Assembly: GCA_937894055.1 (NCBI GenBank)
Contig: CALDHQ010000383.1
Location: 1-8,304, forward strand
Reading direction: 5' to 3'
From: an uncultured Polymorphobacter sp.
Lineage (GTDB): Bacteria > Pseudomonadota > Alphaproteobacteria > Sphingomonadales > Sphingomonadaceae
DNA length: 8,304 nt
Each line of letters opens with the position of its first letter. The stretch's first letter is position 1. Below are positions 1 through 6,673 of this stretch, in pieces. The notes under the pieces were generated by a model. It was given only the letters and a program-made list of their open reading frames with translations, ran no database searches and was not told where the DNA came from. Made by a program: the position numbers and the translations under genes.

Positions 1-1401
1 CTTGTCGGCGGCGCCGGCGCGGAGCTGGCAGACCGCGGCGATGACCAATATGTGGACGTGAGCGCCCGGTGCGACGGCGGCGCGGTCGGCCCAGACGCCG
101 GCCTCGGCATCTTCGCCGTCAACTAGGTGCGCCAGCGCGCGCGTCGCCAGCATCGCATAGCGCAGCGGATCGATCGGGCTCAGCGCCATCGCGCTGTCGG
201 CGTCGGCGCGGCCCGCAGCACCGTTGCCGCCGATCGTCTGCGCCCAGGCGCGCGCATAGATCGCCTGCGCATAATTGGGATTGAGCGCGATCGCCTGGTC
301 GAGCCAGACATTGCCCTGCTCGACATCGCCGGTCAGCCATAGCGACCGCCCCATGGTGAAATTGGCGAACGGATCGAGGCTGTCGAGCCCAAGCGCGGTT
401 TCGGCGTGGCGTCGCGCCGCTGTGCGTGCAGCAGCAGAGTCGCTGGCGTAGCCGACGAACGCCGTCTGGAAATGGCAGAACGACAGCCCGCCGTACGCGC
501 GCGCGAAATCGGGCGCGCGCGCCACGGCATGTTCGAACAGCCGCAGCGCCTCGGCATTGTCGGTCTGGTTGAAGCGATACATGTGCTGCAGCCCGAGGTG
601 GTAACTCGACCAGGCATCGAGCTGTTCGGGCGCCCGCAGCCGGGCGATCTGTGCCTCGTGGCGCGGGATCTGCACCTCCAGCGCGGCGATGACGCTGGCG
701 CTGATGTGCGCGCGTACGGCGTGGATTTCGTCGGCGACGACGTTGTGGCGGTCGCTCCAGATGACGCCGCGGTCGCGCGTGTCGGCCAGTTCGACAGAAA
801 TCACCAGCCGCGCGCCGATGACTTCGATGGTCCCCGTCAGGCAGTAGTTCACGCCAAGCACGCTGCCGACCTGGCCGATATCGGGGTCGGCGGCGCGCAG
901 CTGGAACGACGAACCGCGCGCAATGACGAACAGCCAGCGCAGCCGCGACAGGTCGGTGATGATATCATGCGGCAAGGCTTCGGCGATGACGCCGTGCTGG
1001 CCGGCGACGCCGACCAGATTGAACGGCAGCACCGCGATCGACGGCCGCGCCGGTGCGGCGGGTGCGGGAGCGGCCGCTGCCGCTGCGGGCACCGCCGTTT
1101 CGACATCATGGACGAAGCGGAAGCCTTTGCCGTGGACGGTGCGGATCATCGTCTGGCGCTCGCCGCTGTCGCCGAGCGCGTGGCGTGCCGATTTGATCCG
1201 GCTCGAAATCGCGGCATCCGAAACGATGCGGCCGTTCCACACGCTGTCGACGAGCTCGTCGCGCGTCACCAGCCGGTCGCGGTGCACCACCAGATGCATC
1301 AGCACCGACAGCACCTGCGGTTCGACCGCGACCGCCACACCGTCACGGCGCAGCTCGAAGCGTTCGCCGTCGAGTTCAAAGGGGCCGATGCGCCACAACA
1401 T
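1..1401 (-). CDS. Winged-helix regulator with TolB-like and TPR domains (C-terminus cut off)
   Basis: The frame is open from an ATG at 1401 to the left edge, giving 467 residues with no stop, so the C-terminus lies outside the window. Residues 1-98 form an OmpR/CadC-type winged-helix DNA-binding domain ([14 protein letters not shown] near the start, then the [12 protein letters not shown] helix and HGKGFRFV in the wing). Residues 101-120 are an Ala/Pro-rich linker. Residues 120-245 resemble the TolB/FlgO-like region found in adenylate-cyclase-like TPR regulators ([38 protein letters not shown]). From about 260 on it is helical with TPR-like repeats, for example [22 protein letters not shown] and [20 protein letters not shown]. 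No membrane helix is visible, unlike CadC itself, so a cytoplasmic DNA-binding regulator is likely. Family knowledge gives the architecture; ligand and targets are unknown. No good ribosome-binding site precedes the ATG, but the domain begins right at it. It is divergent from the tautomerase gene, which makes that gene a possible target (inference). Confidence 0.9.
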   Translation of the reverse strand, partial: MLWRIGPFELDGERFELRRDGVAVAVEPQVLSVLMHLVVHRDRLVTRDELVDSVWNGRIVSDAAISSRIKSARHALGDSGERQTMIRTVHGKGFRFVHDVETAVPAAAAAAPAPAAPARPSIAVLPFNLVGVAGQHGVIAEALPHDIITDLSRLRWLFVIARGSSFQLRAADPDIGQVGSVLGVNYCLTGTIEVIGARLVISVELADTRDRGVIWSDRHNVVADEIHAVRAHISASVIAALEVQIPRHEAQIARLRAPEQLDAWSSYHLGLQHMYRFNQTDNAEALRLFEHAVARAPDFARAYGGLSFCHFQTAFVGYASDSAAARTAARRHAETALGLDSLDPFANFTMGRSLWLTGDVEQGNVWLDQAIALNPNYAQAIYARAWAQTIGGNGAAGRADADSAMALSPIDPLRYAMLATRALAHLVDGEDAEAGVWADRAAVAPGAHVHILVIAAVCQLRAGAADK

Positions 1402-1538
1402 GTGACACAAGTAGCAGATCGGCAAAAATCCAGAAACTCTCCACGCCGTCTGCAAGCTTCGCCGCCGCCGCCGCCGTAGAAACAGCGTCAGCAGCCGGCC
1501 CCGCAGTGGCGGCACGGCGCGAACGCAGGAGACACGAC
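1402..1538. promoter_or_regulatory. Divergent intergenic spacer, regulator / tautomerase
   Basis: This 137-bp spacer separates two divergent genes and so must contain or adjoin promoters for both. No convincing -35/-10 pair was found on either strand. The weak candidate on the minus strand is TTGCAG, 17 bp, TGGATT, matching consensus at only three positions per box. The spacer carries a GCC trinucleotide run at 1460-1476, and a Shine-Dalgarno sequence for the tautomerase (AGGAG at 1527-1531) at its right end. Confidence 0.45.
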
Positions 1539-1751
1539 ATGCCCATGGTCAACATCGAAGTCATCAAGGACGTCTTCACGCCGGCGCAGAAGCGCGAACT
1601 GATCGAAAAGGTCACCGACGCGATGGTCTCGGTCGAAGGCGAGGCGCTGCGCGGCGTCACCTGGGTCCGCATCCAGGAATTTGAACAGGGCAACTGGGCG
1701 ATTGGCGGCAAGCCGCTCACCGCGCAGGATGTCCACGACCTCGCGGCCTGA
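1539..1751 (+). CDS. 4-oxalocrotonate tautomerase family protein
   Basis: This 70-residue protein belongs to the small tautomerase superfamily, whose members use an N-terminal proline as catalytic base after removal of the initiator Met. The start ATG at 1539 gives [10 protein letters not shown], which puts Pro at mature position 1. AGGAG lies 7 bases upstream (1527-1531). A GTG start at 1506 would add 11 residues and bury the catalytic Pro, so it was rejected. The body has the expected beta-alpha-beta look: a first strand, the amphipathic helix [21 protein letters not shown], then a strand [11 protein letters not shown] followed by the WAIGGKPLT loop typical of one 4-OT-like subgroup. Such proteins form hexamers or related oligomers in the cytoplasm and isomerise enol/keto forms of unsaturated acids; the substrate here cannot be told. 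It is transcribed away from the winged-helix regulator and ends 8 bases from the convergent MpaB-like gene. Confidence 0.9.
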   Translation: MPMVNIEVIKDVFTPAQKRELIEKVTDAMVSVEGEALRGVTWVRIQEFEQGNWAIGGKPLTAQDVHDLAA

Positions 1752-1770
1752 CGAAAACTTCAGGCCGCGA
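1741..1770. terminator. Convergent hairpin holding both stop codons
   Basis: Arms 1741-1751 (TCGCGGCCTGA) and 1760-1770 (TCAGGCCGCGA) are exact reverse complements, 11 bp, around an 8-base loop CGAAAACT. The loop-proximal end of each arm is the TGA stop of one of the two converging genes. The hairpin therefore sits in the last codons of both and would form in either transcript. There is no T-run after it on either side, so it is not a classical intrinsic terminator. It could serve as a bidirectional 3'-end stabilising or pausing structure. Confidence 0.5.
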
Positions 1771-2671
1771 CGGCGAGCGGGGGCGGCTGCCGCAATGCGA
1801 GCAGCCGCTTCTGCACCGCCGCGCTGCGGTACAGGAAATCGGCGGGCAGGCCGAGCCGCACGCTCGACTGGCACGCGGGTGATGACAGGTCCGGGCGGCG
1901 CTCGGCGAGCCGGCCGACAAGCTGGAGCGCGATGCGGTCGGAGAGTTTGAGGTCATACTGCGGCCCCAGCGCCAGCTTTTGGCGGACCAGCGGCGGCAGG
2001 ATCGACACGGCGGCGCGGCCGAGTGCGCGGTGCAGGAACTTCGGCGTGCCGGGCGCGGCCTTGCCCGACTGGATGATGTCGAGGAATTCGGTGTTGATTG
2101 TGTGCGGTTCGAAGCGCGGCGACAGTTTCTCCATCATCGCCATGAACTCGGCCGCCGATGCCGGAATGACGCGCGCGCCGTACAGCCGCCCGACGGTGGC
2201 ACCGTCGCGGAAGTAGCGCGCCTTGTCGGCGTCGCTGAGCGGCGCGACGAAGCGGTCATAGGCGGTCACGAAGCCATAGGCGGCGGTGGCCGCGACCCAG
2301 TCGAGCAGTTCGGTGTCCATCGCCTTATAGGCCTCGCCGCCGGGCGTCGTGCCCTTGACGCGCACATGCATGCGGTTGACGCCGGCGATGACCTGGCGCG
2401 CCGCATCGGCGGGGCCGTAGCAGCCGACCATCGCCGCGATGCCGGTGCGCATCGAGCGCCCGATCGGGTCGGCCTTGTAGGTCGAATGGTCCCAGACGCC
2501 TGACCGGATGCGCGGGTCGGCGAATTCCATCAGCACGGCTGCGACACCGCCGATGCCGAGCGCGATCTGGTTCTTGAACACCCGCCAGTGCACCGAATCG
2601 GGCGATTGCAGCGCCGGCGCGCCGACCGGGTTGGCGAAATCGACTTTCCAGCCCTGATATGTCTCGGTCAT
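1760..2671 (-). CDS. DUF2236 / MpaB-type putative oxygenase
   Basis: The 303-residue protein resembles the MpaB/rubber-oxygenase catalytic domain family (DUF2236). Members studied in detail, such as latex-clearing protein, bind b-type haem through a histidine, while most bacterial members are uncharacterised. Visible family features are an early SVHWRVFKNQIALGIGGVAAVLMEFADP segment (26-53), the core RMHVRVKGTTPGGEAYKAMDTELLDWVAATA (100-130), in which H102 is a candidate haem ligand, and YGARVIPAS (164-172). The C-terminal third is poorly conserved. No signal peptide is evident. The ATG at 2671 sits 5 bases after AAGGAA (complement of 2677-2682). An adjacent ATG at 2674 is 2 bases away, and a TTG at 2725 would add 18 unconserved residues, so 2671 is preferred. 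The gene follows the ceramidase-like gene by 54 bp on the same strand, so co-transcription is plausible. Substrate and redox partner are unknown. Confidence 0.82.
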   Translation of the reverse strand: MTETYQGWKVDFANPVGAPALQSPDSVHWRVFKNQIALGIGGVAAVLMEFADPRIRSGVWDHSTYKADPIGRSMRTGIAAMVGCYGPADAARQVIAGVNRMHVRVKGTTPGGEAYKAMDTELLDWVAATAAYGFVTAYDRFVAPLSDADKARYFRDGATVGRLYGARVIPASAAEFMAMMEKLSPRFEPHTINTEFLDIIQSGKAAPGTPKFLHRALGRAAVSILPPLVRQKLALGPQYDLKLSDRIALQLVGRLAERRPDLSSPACQSSVRLGLPADFLYRSAAVQKRLLALRQPPPLAVAA

Positions 2672-2695
2672 CATCGTTCCTTGGCTGATGTCGGC

Positions 2696-2725
2696 TGACA
2701 CTATCGATGTCACAACGCCAGTCAA
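2696..2725 (-). promoter_or_regulatory. Possible promoter and operator-like palindrome before the MpaB-type gene
   Basis: Reading the minus strand, TTGACT (2725-2720) is followed after 16 bases by TAGTGT (2703-2698). This gives a good -35 and a weak -10 directly upstream of the MpaB-like gene. A short inverted repeat TGACA-N7-TGTCA (2696-2712) overlaps the -10 and spacer, where an operator could act. The -35 lies right at the stop codon of the ceramidase-like gene. A second promoter inside an otherwise compact gene string is possible, but evidence is only motif matching. Confidence 0.3.
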
Positions 2726-3499
2726 TCAGCGCGCGGGCCGCACCTCGCCGCGGTAGTAGATGTAGCTGCACGCCACCGCGACCGCGCCGAGCAGGTGCCA
2801 TGCGGCGTGGCCCTGCCACATGCTGCCGGGCGCGCACAGTGTCCGCGCCTGATCGGGCACCCACAGCGCAAACGCCGCGATGTTGGCGATTAGGCCATAG
2901 ACGAACCAGCGCGGCGCGACACCGATGCGCCGCGGCCGCGCGCCGAACCATTCGGCGGCGATGGCGGCGACCAGCACGACGGCAAACAGCCAGCGCCGCG
3001 TTTCGGGAACCAGCAGCAACAGGCCGATCAGCACGCTGCACAGCGCCACATAGATCGCCACGGTGTTGCGGTCCGACAGGCCGCGCCAGCGCCGCAGTGC
3101 CCAGGCCAGCACCAGACTGCCGAGCAGATACATGCCGACCACATCGAGGAACTGGCCCCACAACGTCAGCGTCGCGTGCAGCATGACGCTGCCGACGCCG
3201 ATGAAGATCGCGGTCAGCCCGTACCAGGCCGCGACGGCGCCGCCAAAGGTCGCGCCGCGCTGCCGGTCGAGGATGATCCACCAGCCGACAAACACGAAGC
3301 CGAACGATGACCAGCTGTTGGCGGGTTGCAGGATCAGCGTGCCGGTGCGGGGTGTTTCGCAGAAGCAATGCGTGCCGAGGCAGGTTGCGGGCGCAAATTG
3401 TACCCAGTCGGGGCCAAGCGCCTCCAACAGCGCCAGCGTCGCGGCGACCGTCAGCAACGTCGCCGCCACAGCTTCGACCCATTGGCGTAATGTCGGCAT
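2726..3499 (-). CDS. Alkaline ceramidase-like membrane hydrolase (CREST superfamily)
   Basis: The protein is 257 residues and strongly hydrophobic, with about seven predicted membrane segments (roughly 10-28, 62-78, 87-106, 118-135, 145-164, 169-184, 198-214, with a last one near 233-248). It carries the metal-dependent catalytic set of the CREST/alkaline ceramidase superfamily: S104-x3-H108 and D119 (GSVMLHATLTLWGQFLD), then H231-x3-H235 (HAAWH). The spacings (4, 11 and 4 residues) match those recalled for human ACER3 (S77, H81, D92, H217, H221). The N-terminal CETP...QPANSWSS segment (47-65) resembles the family's conserved region. Known members cleave the amide bond of ceramides; sphingomonads make glycosphingolipids, so membrane lipid turnover is a reasonable role, but the substrate is inferred. 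The ATG at 3499 has AGGGGG (complement of 3505-3510) 5 bases upstream. An ATG at 3503 is in another frame. It lies 56 bp after recF and 54 bp before the MpaB-like gene. Confidence 0.85.
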   Translation of the reverse strand: MPTLRQWVEAVAATLLTVAATLALLEALGPDWVQFAPATCLGTHCFCETPRTGTLILQPANSWSSFGFVFVGWWIILDRQRGATFGGAVAAWYGLTAIFIGVGSVMLHATLTLWGQFLDVVGMYLLGSLVLAWALRRWRGLSDRNTVAIYVALCSVLIGLLLLVPETRRWLFAVVLVAAIAAEWFGARPRRIGVAPRWFVYGLIANIAAFALWVPDQARTLCAPGSMWQGHAAWHLLGAVAVACSYIYYRGEVRPAR

Positions 3500-3555
3500 G
3501 CATGCCCCCTAAGCTGGCATTTGGCGCCGAATCCGGCCGCAACGCAAGCCGCGCG

Positions 3556-4647
3556 CTAACGTACCTGCCCGCCTTCGATGACCAGCCGCGTCGCCGCCGT
3601 CGCATCGGCAAACAGCACCGCTTCGGTGCCGGTCATCCAGACCTGCGCGCCGGTGTCCGCCAGCCGTTCGAACAGTGCGCCGCGCCGCCGCGCATCAAGG
3701 TGCGCCGCGACCTCGTCGAGCAGCAGCAGTGGCGGCGAGCCAGTGCGCACCGCCACCAGTTCGGCATGCGCCAGAATGATGCCAAGCAGCAGCGCCTTTT
3801 GTTCGCCGGTCGAACTTCGCGCCGCCGGCTGGCGCTTGGCGGCATGGGTGACGACGAAATCGGCGCGGTGTGGCCCCGTGGTGGCGCGACCGGCCGCCGC
3901 GTCGGCACTGCGGTTGCGCGCCAGTGCGGCGGCCAGATCAGTCGAGTCGTCCCAGCCCTCCAGCGCGATTTCGGCGCGCGCGAACGGCGTTTCGGGAACC
4001 GCTGCCAACTCCGCGCTGAGTGCCGCGACGGTCTCTTGGCGCGCGCGGGTGATCTGCGCGCCATGTTCGGCCATCGCGTGTTCGAGCGCGGCGAGCCACG
4101 CCGTATCGGGCGCCGGATCGCCAAGCAGCCGCGCCCGCGCCCGCATTGCCGCGTCGTAGCGCGCGGCTTCCCGCGCGTGATCGGGGTGCAGCGCCAACAC
4201 CAGTCGGTCGAGGAAGCGGCGCCGGCCACTCGCGGGCTCGCTGAACAGCCGGTCCATCGCCGGGGTCAGCCACAGCACCGACAGCCACTCGCCGAGCCGC
4301 GACACTGGCGCCGTTGCACCGTTGATACGCAATTGGCGGCGGTCGGGTGCGCTCGCCAGCGTGCCGGTGCCGATTTCGACATCGCCACCGGCAGCGGCGA
4401 CCACCGCGGCGACCGACCAGCCGCCGCTACCGCCGCTGCGTGCCGCCTCGGACAGCGGTGCACCGCGCAGGCCGCGGCCGGGCGCCAGCAGCGAAATCGC
4501 ATCGAGCAGGTTGGTTTTGCCCTGGCCGTTTTCACCGGTGACGATGACAAGGCCCGGCCCGGCGATGATGTGCGCCGCCGCATGCGAGCGGAAGTCGGTG
4601 AGCGTCAGGCGGGCAACGCTGGTGGCCGGGGTGGTGGCGGGGATCAT
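3556..4647 (-). CDS. recF: DNA replication/repair protein RecF
   Basis: RecF is the SMC-like ATPase that, with RecO and RecR, helps load RecA at single-strand gaps. The 363-residue protein is close to the usual family length (E. coli 357). All ATPase motifs are present: LTDFRSH (16-22), Walker A GENGQGKT (38-45), TTGPHRADF (256-264), the ABC signature [12 protein letters not shown] (278-289), Walker B LLLLDE (307-312) and D-loop HLD (316-318). The ATG at 4647 is chosen because homology begins soon after it. An ATG at 4737 would add 30 Arg/Ala-rich residues that look like read-through of the divergent promoter region. No strong Shine-Dalgarno is seen before 4647. In many bacteria recF follows dnaN; here dnaN is on the same strand but about 3 kb upstream. 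Confidence 0.97.
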   Translation of the reverse strand: MIPATTPATSVARLTLTDFRSHAAAHIIAGPGLVIVTGENGQGKTNLLDAISLLAPGRGLRGAPLSEAARSGGSGGWSVAAVVAAAGGDVEIGTGTLASAPDRRQLRINGATAPVSRLGEWLSVLWLTPAMDRLFSEPASGRRRFLDRLVLALHPDHAREAARYDAAMRARARLLGDPAPDTAWLAALEHAMAEHGAQITRARQETVAALSAELAAVPETPFARAEIALEGWDDSTDLAAALARNRSADAAAGRATTGPHRADFVVTHAAKRQPAARSSTGEQKALLLGIILAHAELVAVRTGSPPLLLLDEVAAHLDARRRGALFERLADTGAQVWMTGTEAVLFADATAATRLVIEGGQVR

Positions 4648-4654
4648 TGCGCCC

Positions 4655-4683
4655 GCTTTAGCGCGAAGCGCGCGGTGGCGCAA
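4655..4683 (-). promoter_or_regulatory. Weak candidate promoter for recF
   Basis: On the minus strand, TTGCGC (complement of 4678-4683), a 17-bp spacer and TAAAGC (complement of 4655-4660) lie directly before the recF ATG. Transcription starting about 7 bases after the -10 would give an almost leaderless mRNA, which would fit the lack of a Shine-Dalgarno. This is motif inspection only. Confidence 0.25.
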
Positions 4684-4698
4684 AATGGCGCACCGGCC

Positions 4699-4727
4699 TT
4701 GGCGCGCCGCCCGGCGCACCCTAGATA
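4699..4727 (+). promoter_or_regulatory. Candidate sigma-70-type promoter for the YqhA gene
   Basis: TTGGCG (4699-4704), a 17-bp spacer and TAGATA (4722-4727) form a fair -35/-10 pair. The expected start near 4734 leaves a short leader that includes AGGGA (4743-4747), 7 bases before the ATG at 4755. The spacing to the gene is right, but the match is by eye. Confidence 0.4.
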
Positions 4728-4754
4728 GGGGCGGCATTCAACAGGGAATCCAAG

Positions 4755-5309
4755 ATGGCCACGCCTTCCAAGCAACCGACACAGCGCCTGTCGCCGCTGC
4801 CGCTGCTGGTGTTCAGCTCGCGCTGGCTGCAGGTGCCGCTGTATCTCGGCTTGATCATCGCGCAGATGGTCTATGTCGGGCTGTTCCTCAAGGAATTGTG
4901 GCATCTGGTCAGTCACGCCGCGAGCTTCGGCGAACAGCAGATCATGCTGATGGTGCTCGGCCTCATCGACGTGGTGATGATTTCGAACCTGCTGGTGATG
5001 GTCATCGTCGGCGGCTACGAAACCTTCGTGTCGCGGCTGGGCCTGAGCGGTCACCCCGACGAGCCCGAATGGCTGAGCCACGTCAACGCCGGTGTGCTCA
5101 AGGTCAAGCTGGCGATGGCGATCATCGGCATCTCGTCGATCCACCTGCTCAAGACCTTCATCGCCGCCGGAAACCTCGGCAGCCCCGGCGCGACGCTGAC
5201 CGAGCCCGGCGTGATGTGGCAGACGATCATCCACACCATCTTCATCGTGTCGGCGATGGGCATTGCCTATGTCGACAAGCTCAGCACGGGCACGCTGTCC
5301 AAGCACTAA
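4755..5309 (+). CDS. YqhA / UPF0114 family inner-membrane protein
   Basis: This 184-residue protein matches the YqhA/UPF0114 family of small integral membrane proteins with no established function. Four membrane segments are evident at roughly 25-47, 63-88, 116-137 and 155-175. Polar residues sit within or beside them ([19 protein letters not shown] at 77-95, [20 protein letters not shown] at 116-135), which are the most family-like stretches. The N-terminus [16 protein letters not shown] is polar and probably cytoplasmic; no cleavable signal is seen. The ATG at 4755 has AGGGA 7 bases upstream. The stop TAA overlaps the stop of the convergent YjbR-family gene. A channel or transport role has been suggested for related proteins, but nothing in the sequence proves it. 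The nearby MscS genes make a membrane-stress setting plausible (inference). Confidence 0.88.
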   Translation: MATPSKQPTQRLSPLPLLVFSSRWLQVPLYLGLIIAQMVYVGLFLKELWHLVSHAASFGEQQIMLMVLGLIDVVMISNLLVMVIVGGYETFVSRLGLSGHPDEPEWLSHVNAGVLKVKLAMAIIGISSIHLLKTFIAAGNLGSPGATLTEPGVMWQTIIHTIFIVSAMGIAYVDKLSTGTLSKH

Positions 5310-5665
5310 TCGCTGAGCGGTGCATCCGTTGCCGGCAGCGGGTGGGCATTGCGCAGCTTCATCGGCACCAGCCCGCCCCAGCCACGGTGGATCAGCCCGG
5401 CGATCTGGCCGGCATCGGCTAACTCCAGCCGCACCAGTGCAATCGGGTAGCCGTCGTAATGTTCGGTGGTGAAGAACACCTCGGGCTGCGCGTCGAGCAA
5501 CGCCTCGCGTAACCCGTCCTCGACCTTGAGCGTCATCACCCCGTCATCGCGCAACCGCGCCAGCATCTTGCCGCGCACTTTGAGCGACGGCGTCCCGTAG
5601 GACGTGCCCAGCGTCGTCAGCGGGAGCGCCAGCGCGACGCGCGTTACATGGTCCCAGTCGGTCAT
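5306..5665 (-). CDS. MmcQ/YjbR family protein
   Basis: The 119-residue protein fits the MmcQ/YjbR family of small single-domain proteins (often called DNA-binding from their fold, with function unproven). It has the usual N-terminal helix [14 protein letters not shown], the [15 protein letters not shown] strand pair, the core [12 protein letters not shown], and the C-terminal family signature [35 protein letters not shown] (69-103). It is of typical length, soluble and without signal peptide. The ATG at 5665 has a modest AAGG upstream. Its TAG stop (complement of 5306-5308) overlaps the TAA of the YqhA gene. It diverges from the first mscS gene across 131 bp, so its promoter must lie in that spacer. 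Confidence 0.88.
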   Translation of the reverse strand: MTDWDHVTRVALALPLTTLGTSYGTPSLKVRGKMLARLRDDGVMTLKVEDGLREALLDAQPEVFFTTEHYDGYPIALVRLELADAGQIAGLIHRGWGGLVPMKLRNAHPLPATDAPLSD

Positions 5666-5796
5666 CGCGCCTTGTCGCGCGTTCGGGCGCAGATGGCAAA
5701 TCGGCTTGGCCGCCGTCCCGCAATGTGCAATTTGTGGCGCAGGGCTCGTTTTGAATTGCGCGCATTGGCGTCACAGCCTGCGCAAACAGGGCCGCG
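5666..5796. promoter_or_regulatory. Divergent spacer, yjbR-like / first mscS
   Basis: This 131-bp spacer separates two divergent genes. I see AT-richer patches at about 5725-5760 (GCAATTTG, GTTTTGAATTG), where promoters would be expected, but no -35/-10 pair good enough to name. The right end holds a weak Shine-Dalgarno, CAGGG (5788-5792 region), before the ATG at 5797. Confidence 0.35.
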
Positions 5797-6609
5797 ATGG
5801 ATCAGTTGCTGACAAGATGGCCGGCGTTGCTGCCGAAACTCGAAGCGCTCGGGTTGCGGCTGCTCGGGGCTGTGGCGCTTGCGGCGCTGGGCTGGCTGCT
5901 GATCCGCTTCGTTGTACGGCTGACCGGCGCGGCGCTGGAGCGCGCGCATGTCGAGCCGACGATCGCCGGTTTTGTGACGCGGCTGCTCAACGCGACGCTG
6001 ACGGTGTTCCTTATCGCGATGCTGCTCGGGGTCGGCGGGCTGCAACTGGCGTCGTTCGCGGCGCTGATGGCCGGCGTCGGCATCGCGGTCGGCGGTGCCA
6101 TGTCGGGGTTGCTCGGCGACTTTGCCGCAGGGCTGCTGCTGCTGGTGTTGCGGCCATTCGATGTCGGTGACGAAATCGCCATCGACGGTGCCGAAGGCGA
6201 GGTGGAGGAAATCGGCGTGTTCCGCACCGTGCTGGTCAGCGAACAACATGTCCGGACGCTGGTCGGCAACGCCAAATTGCTCGGCGACGTGGTCGAACTC
6301 AAACACCCCGACCGCATTGTCGAGGTGCGGCGCAAGGTGGCGCTGGCGCCGGGTACCGATGTCGCGGCAATCGCGGCGCAACTGGCCGGTGTCGAAGGCA
6401 TGGCCGCTACGCCGGCGCCAAGGCTGTCGCCGTCAAAGGGCGATGCCGGTGAGCCAGCGATTTCCGTCCAGTATAGCTGCCGGGCCGACGCCGCCGATGG
6501 CATCGGCTTCGCCATAAACCGGCTGCTCGCGCCGGCGCTGCCCGCGGCACCGCGCCGCGTGCCGACCGTGCGCGTGCAGCTGCTTGGGGATACGGCCAAT
6601 GCCGCCTGA
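5797..6609 (+). CDS. MscS-type mechanosensitive ion channel (paralogue 1)
   Basis: The protein is 270 residues, close to E. coli MscS (286). Membrane helices lie at about 17-41 and 60-83, then the pore-lining TM3 at about 88-117 (AALMAGVGIAVGGAMSGLLGDFAAGLLLLVLRPFDVGDEI), with the Gly/Ala packing pattern and the RPF-x-VGD turn diagnostic of MscS. The cytoplasmic beta domain follows (GEVEEIGVFRTVL). The usual PNG/PNS loop reads V-G-N-A-K (156-160), with Gly replacing Pro. The C-terminal alpha/beta part (from about 180) is divergent, rich in Ala and Pro, and ends without the canonical barrel sequence. MscS channels open under membrane tension and release solutes on hypo-osmotic shock. The next gene is a same-length paralogue 64 bp downstream, so they may be co-transcribed. 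The ATG at 5797 follows a weak CAGGG. Confidence 0.9.
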   Translation: MDQLLTRWPALLPKLEALGLRLLGAVALAALGWLLIRFVVRLTGAALERAHVEPTIAGFVTRLLNATLTVFLIAMLLGVGGLQLASFAALMAGVGIAVGGAMSGLLGDFAAGLLLLVLRPFDVGDEIAIDGAEGEVEEIGVFRTVLVSEQHVRTLVGNAKLLGDVVELKHPDRIVEVRRKVALAPGTDVAAIAAQLAGVEGMAATPAPRLSPSKGDAGEPAISVQYSCRADAADGIGFAINRLLAPALPAAPRRVPTVRVQLLGDTANAA

Positions 6610-6624
6610 ACCGCGGCTTGTTTT
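6601..6624 (+). terminator. Possible weak intrinsic terminator after the first mscS
   Basis: A 5-bp all-GC stem, GCCGC (6601-6605) with GCGGC (6613-6617), encloses a 7-base loop containing the mscS stop codon and is followed by TTGTTTT. The stem is short, so termination would be partial at best. If real, it would lower expression of the second mscS from the upstream promoter. Confidence 0.28.
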
Positions 6625-6651
6625 GGCCAGATGATTGTGAAATTGTAACAA
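6623..6651 (+). promoter_or_regulatory. Candidate promoter for the second mscS
   Basis: The 64-bp gap between the two channel genes is clearly AT-richer than its surroundings. It holds TTGGCC (6623-6628), 17 bp, TAACAA (6646-6651). An overlapping alternative is TTTTGG (6621-6626), 17 bp, TGTAAC (6644-6649). The leader would be short and includes the strong Shine-Dalgarno GAGGGAA (6661-6667). Evidence is motif and composition only. Confidence 0.33.
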
Positions 6652-6673
6652 CTTCAAAGTGAGGGAAACGAAC

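Noticed and set aside
406..1479. 357-codon plus-strand open frame
   Set aside because: It lies antisense to the winged-helix/TPR regulator, whose domains are clear. Its product is a compositionally odd Arg/Asp/Ala-rich string with no family resemblance, as expected of a high-GC shadow frame.
2325..3611. 428-codon minus-strand open frame
   Set aside because: It is on the same strand but a different frame from the ceramidase-like and MpaB-like genes. It is Arg-rich, crosses the gene boundary and shows no domain.
3307..4728. 473-codon plus-strand open frame
   Set aside because: It is antisense to recF and the end of the ceramidase-like gene, both with full sets of motifs; the product is Arg/Gln-rich with no recognisable domain.
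4648..4737. 30-residue N-terminal extension of RecF from the ATG at 4737
   Set aside because: It is Arg/Ala-rich, has no family match, and overlaps the promoter candidate of the divergent YqhA gene; RecF homology begins near the ATG at 4647.
4644..5306. 220-codon minus-strand open frame opposite the YqhA gene
   Set aside because: It is His/Gln/Asp-rich, the typical antisense product of a membrane-protein gene; the plus-strand frame has four clear helices, a promoter and a ribosome-binding site.
5662..6381. Long minus-strand open frames opposite the first mscS
   Set aside because: They are antisense shadows of a clear MscS sequence.
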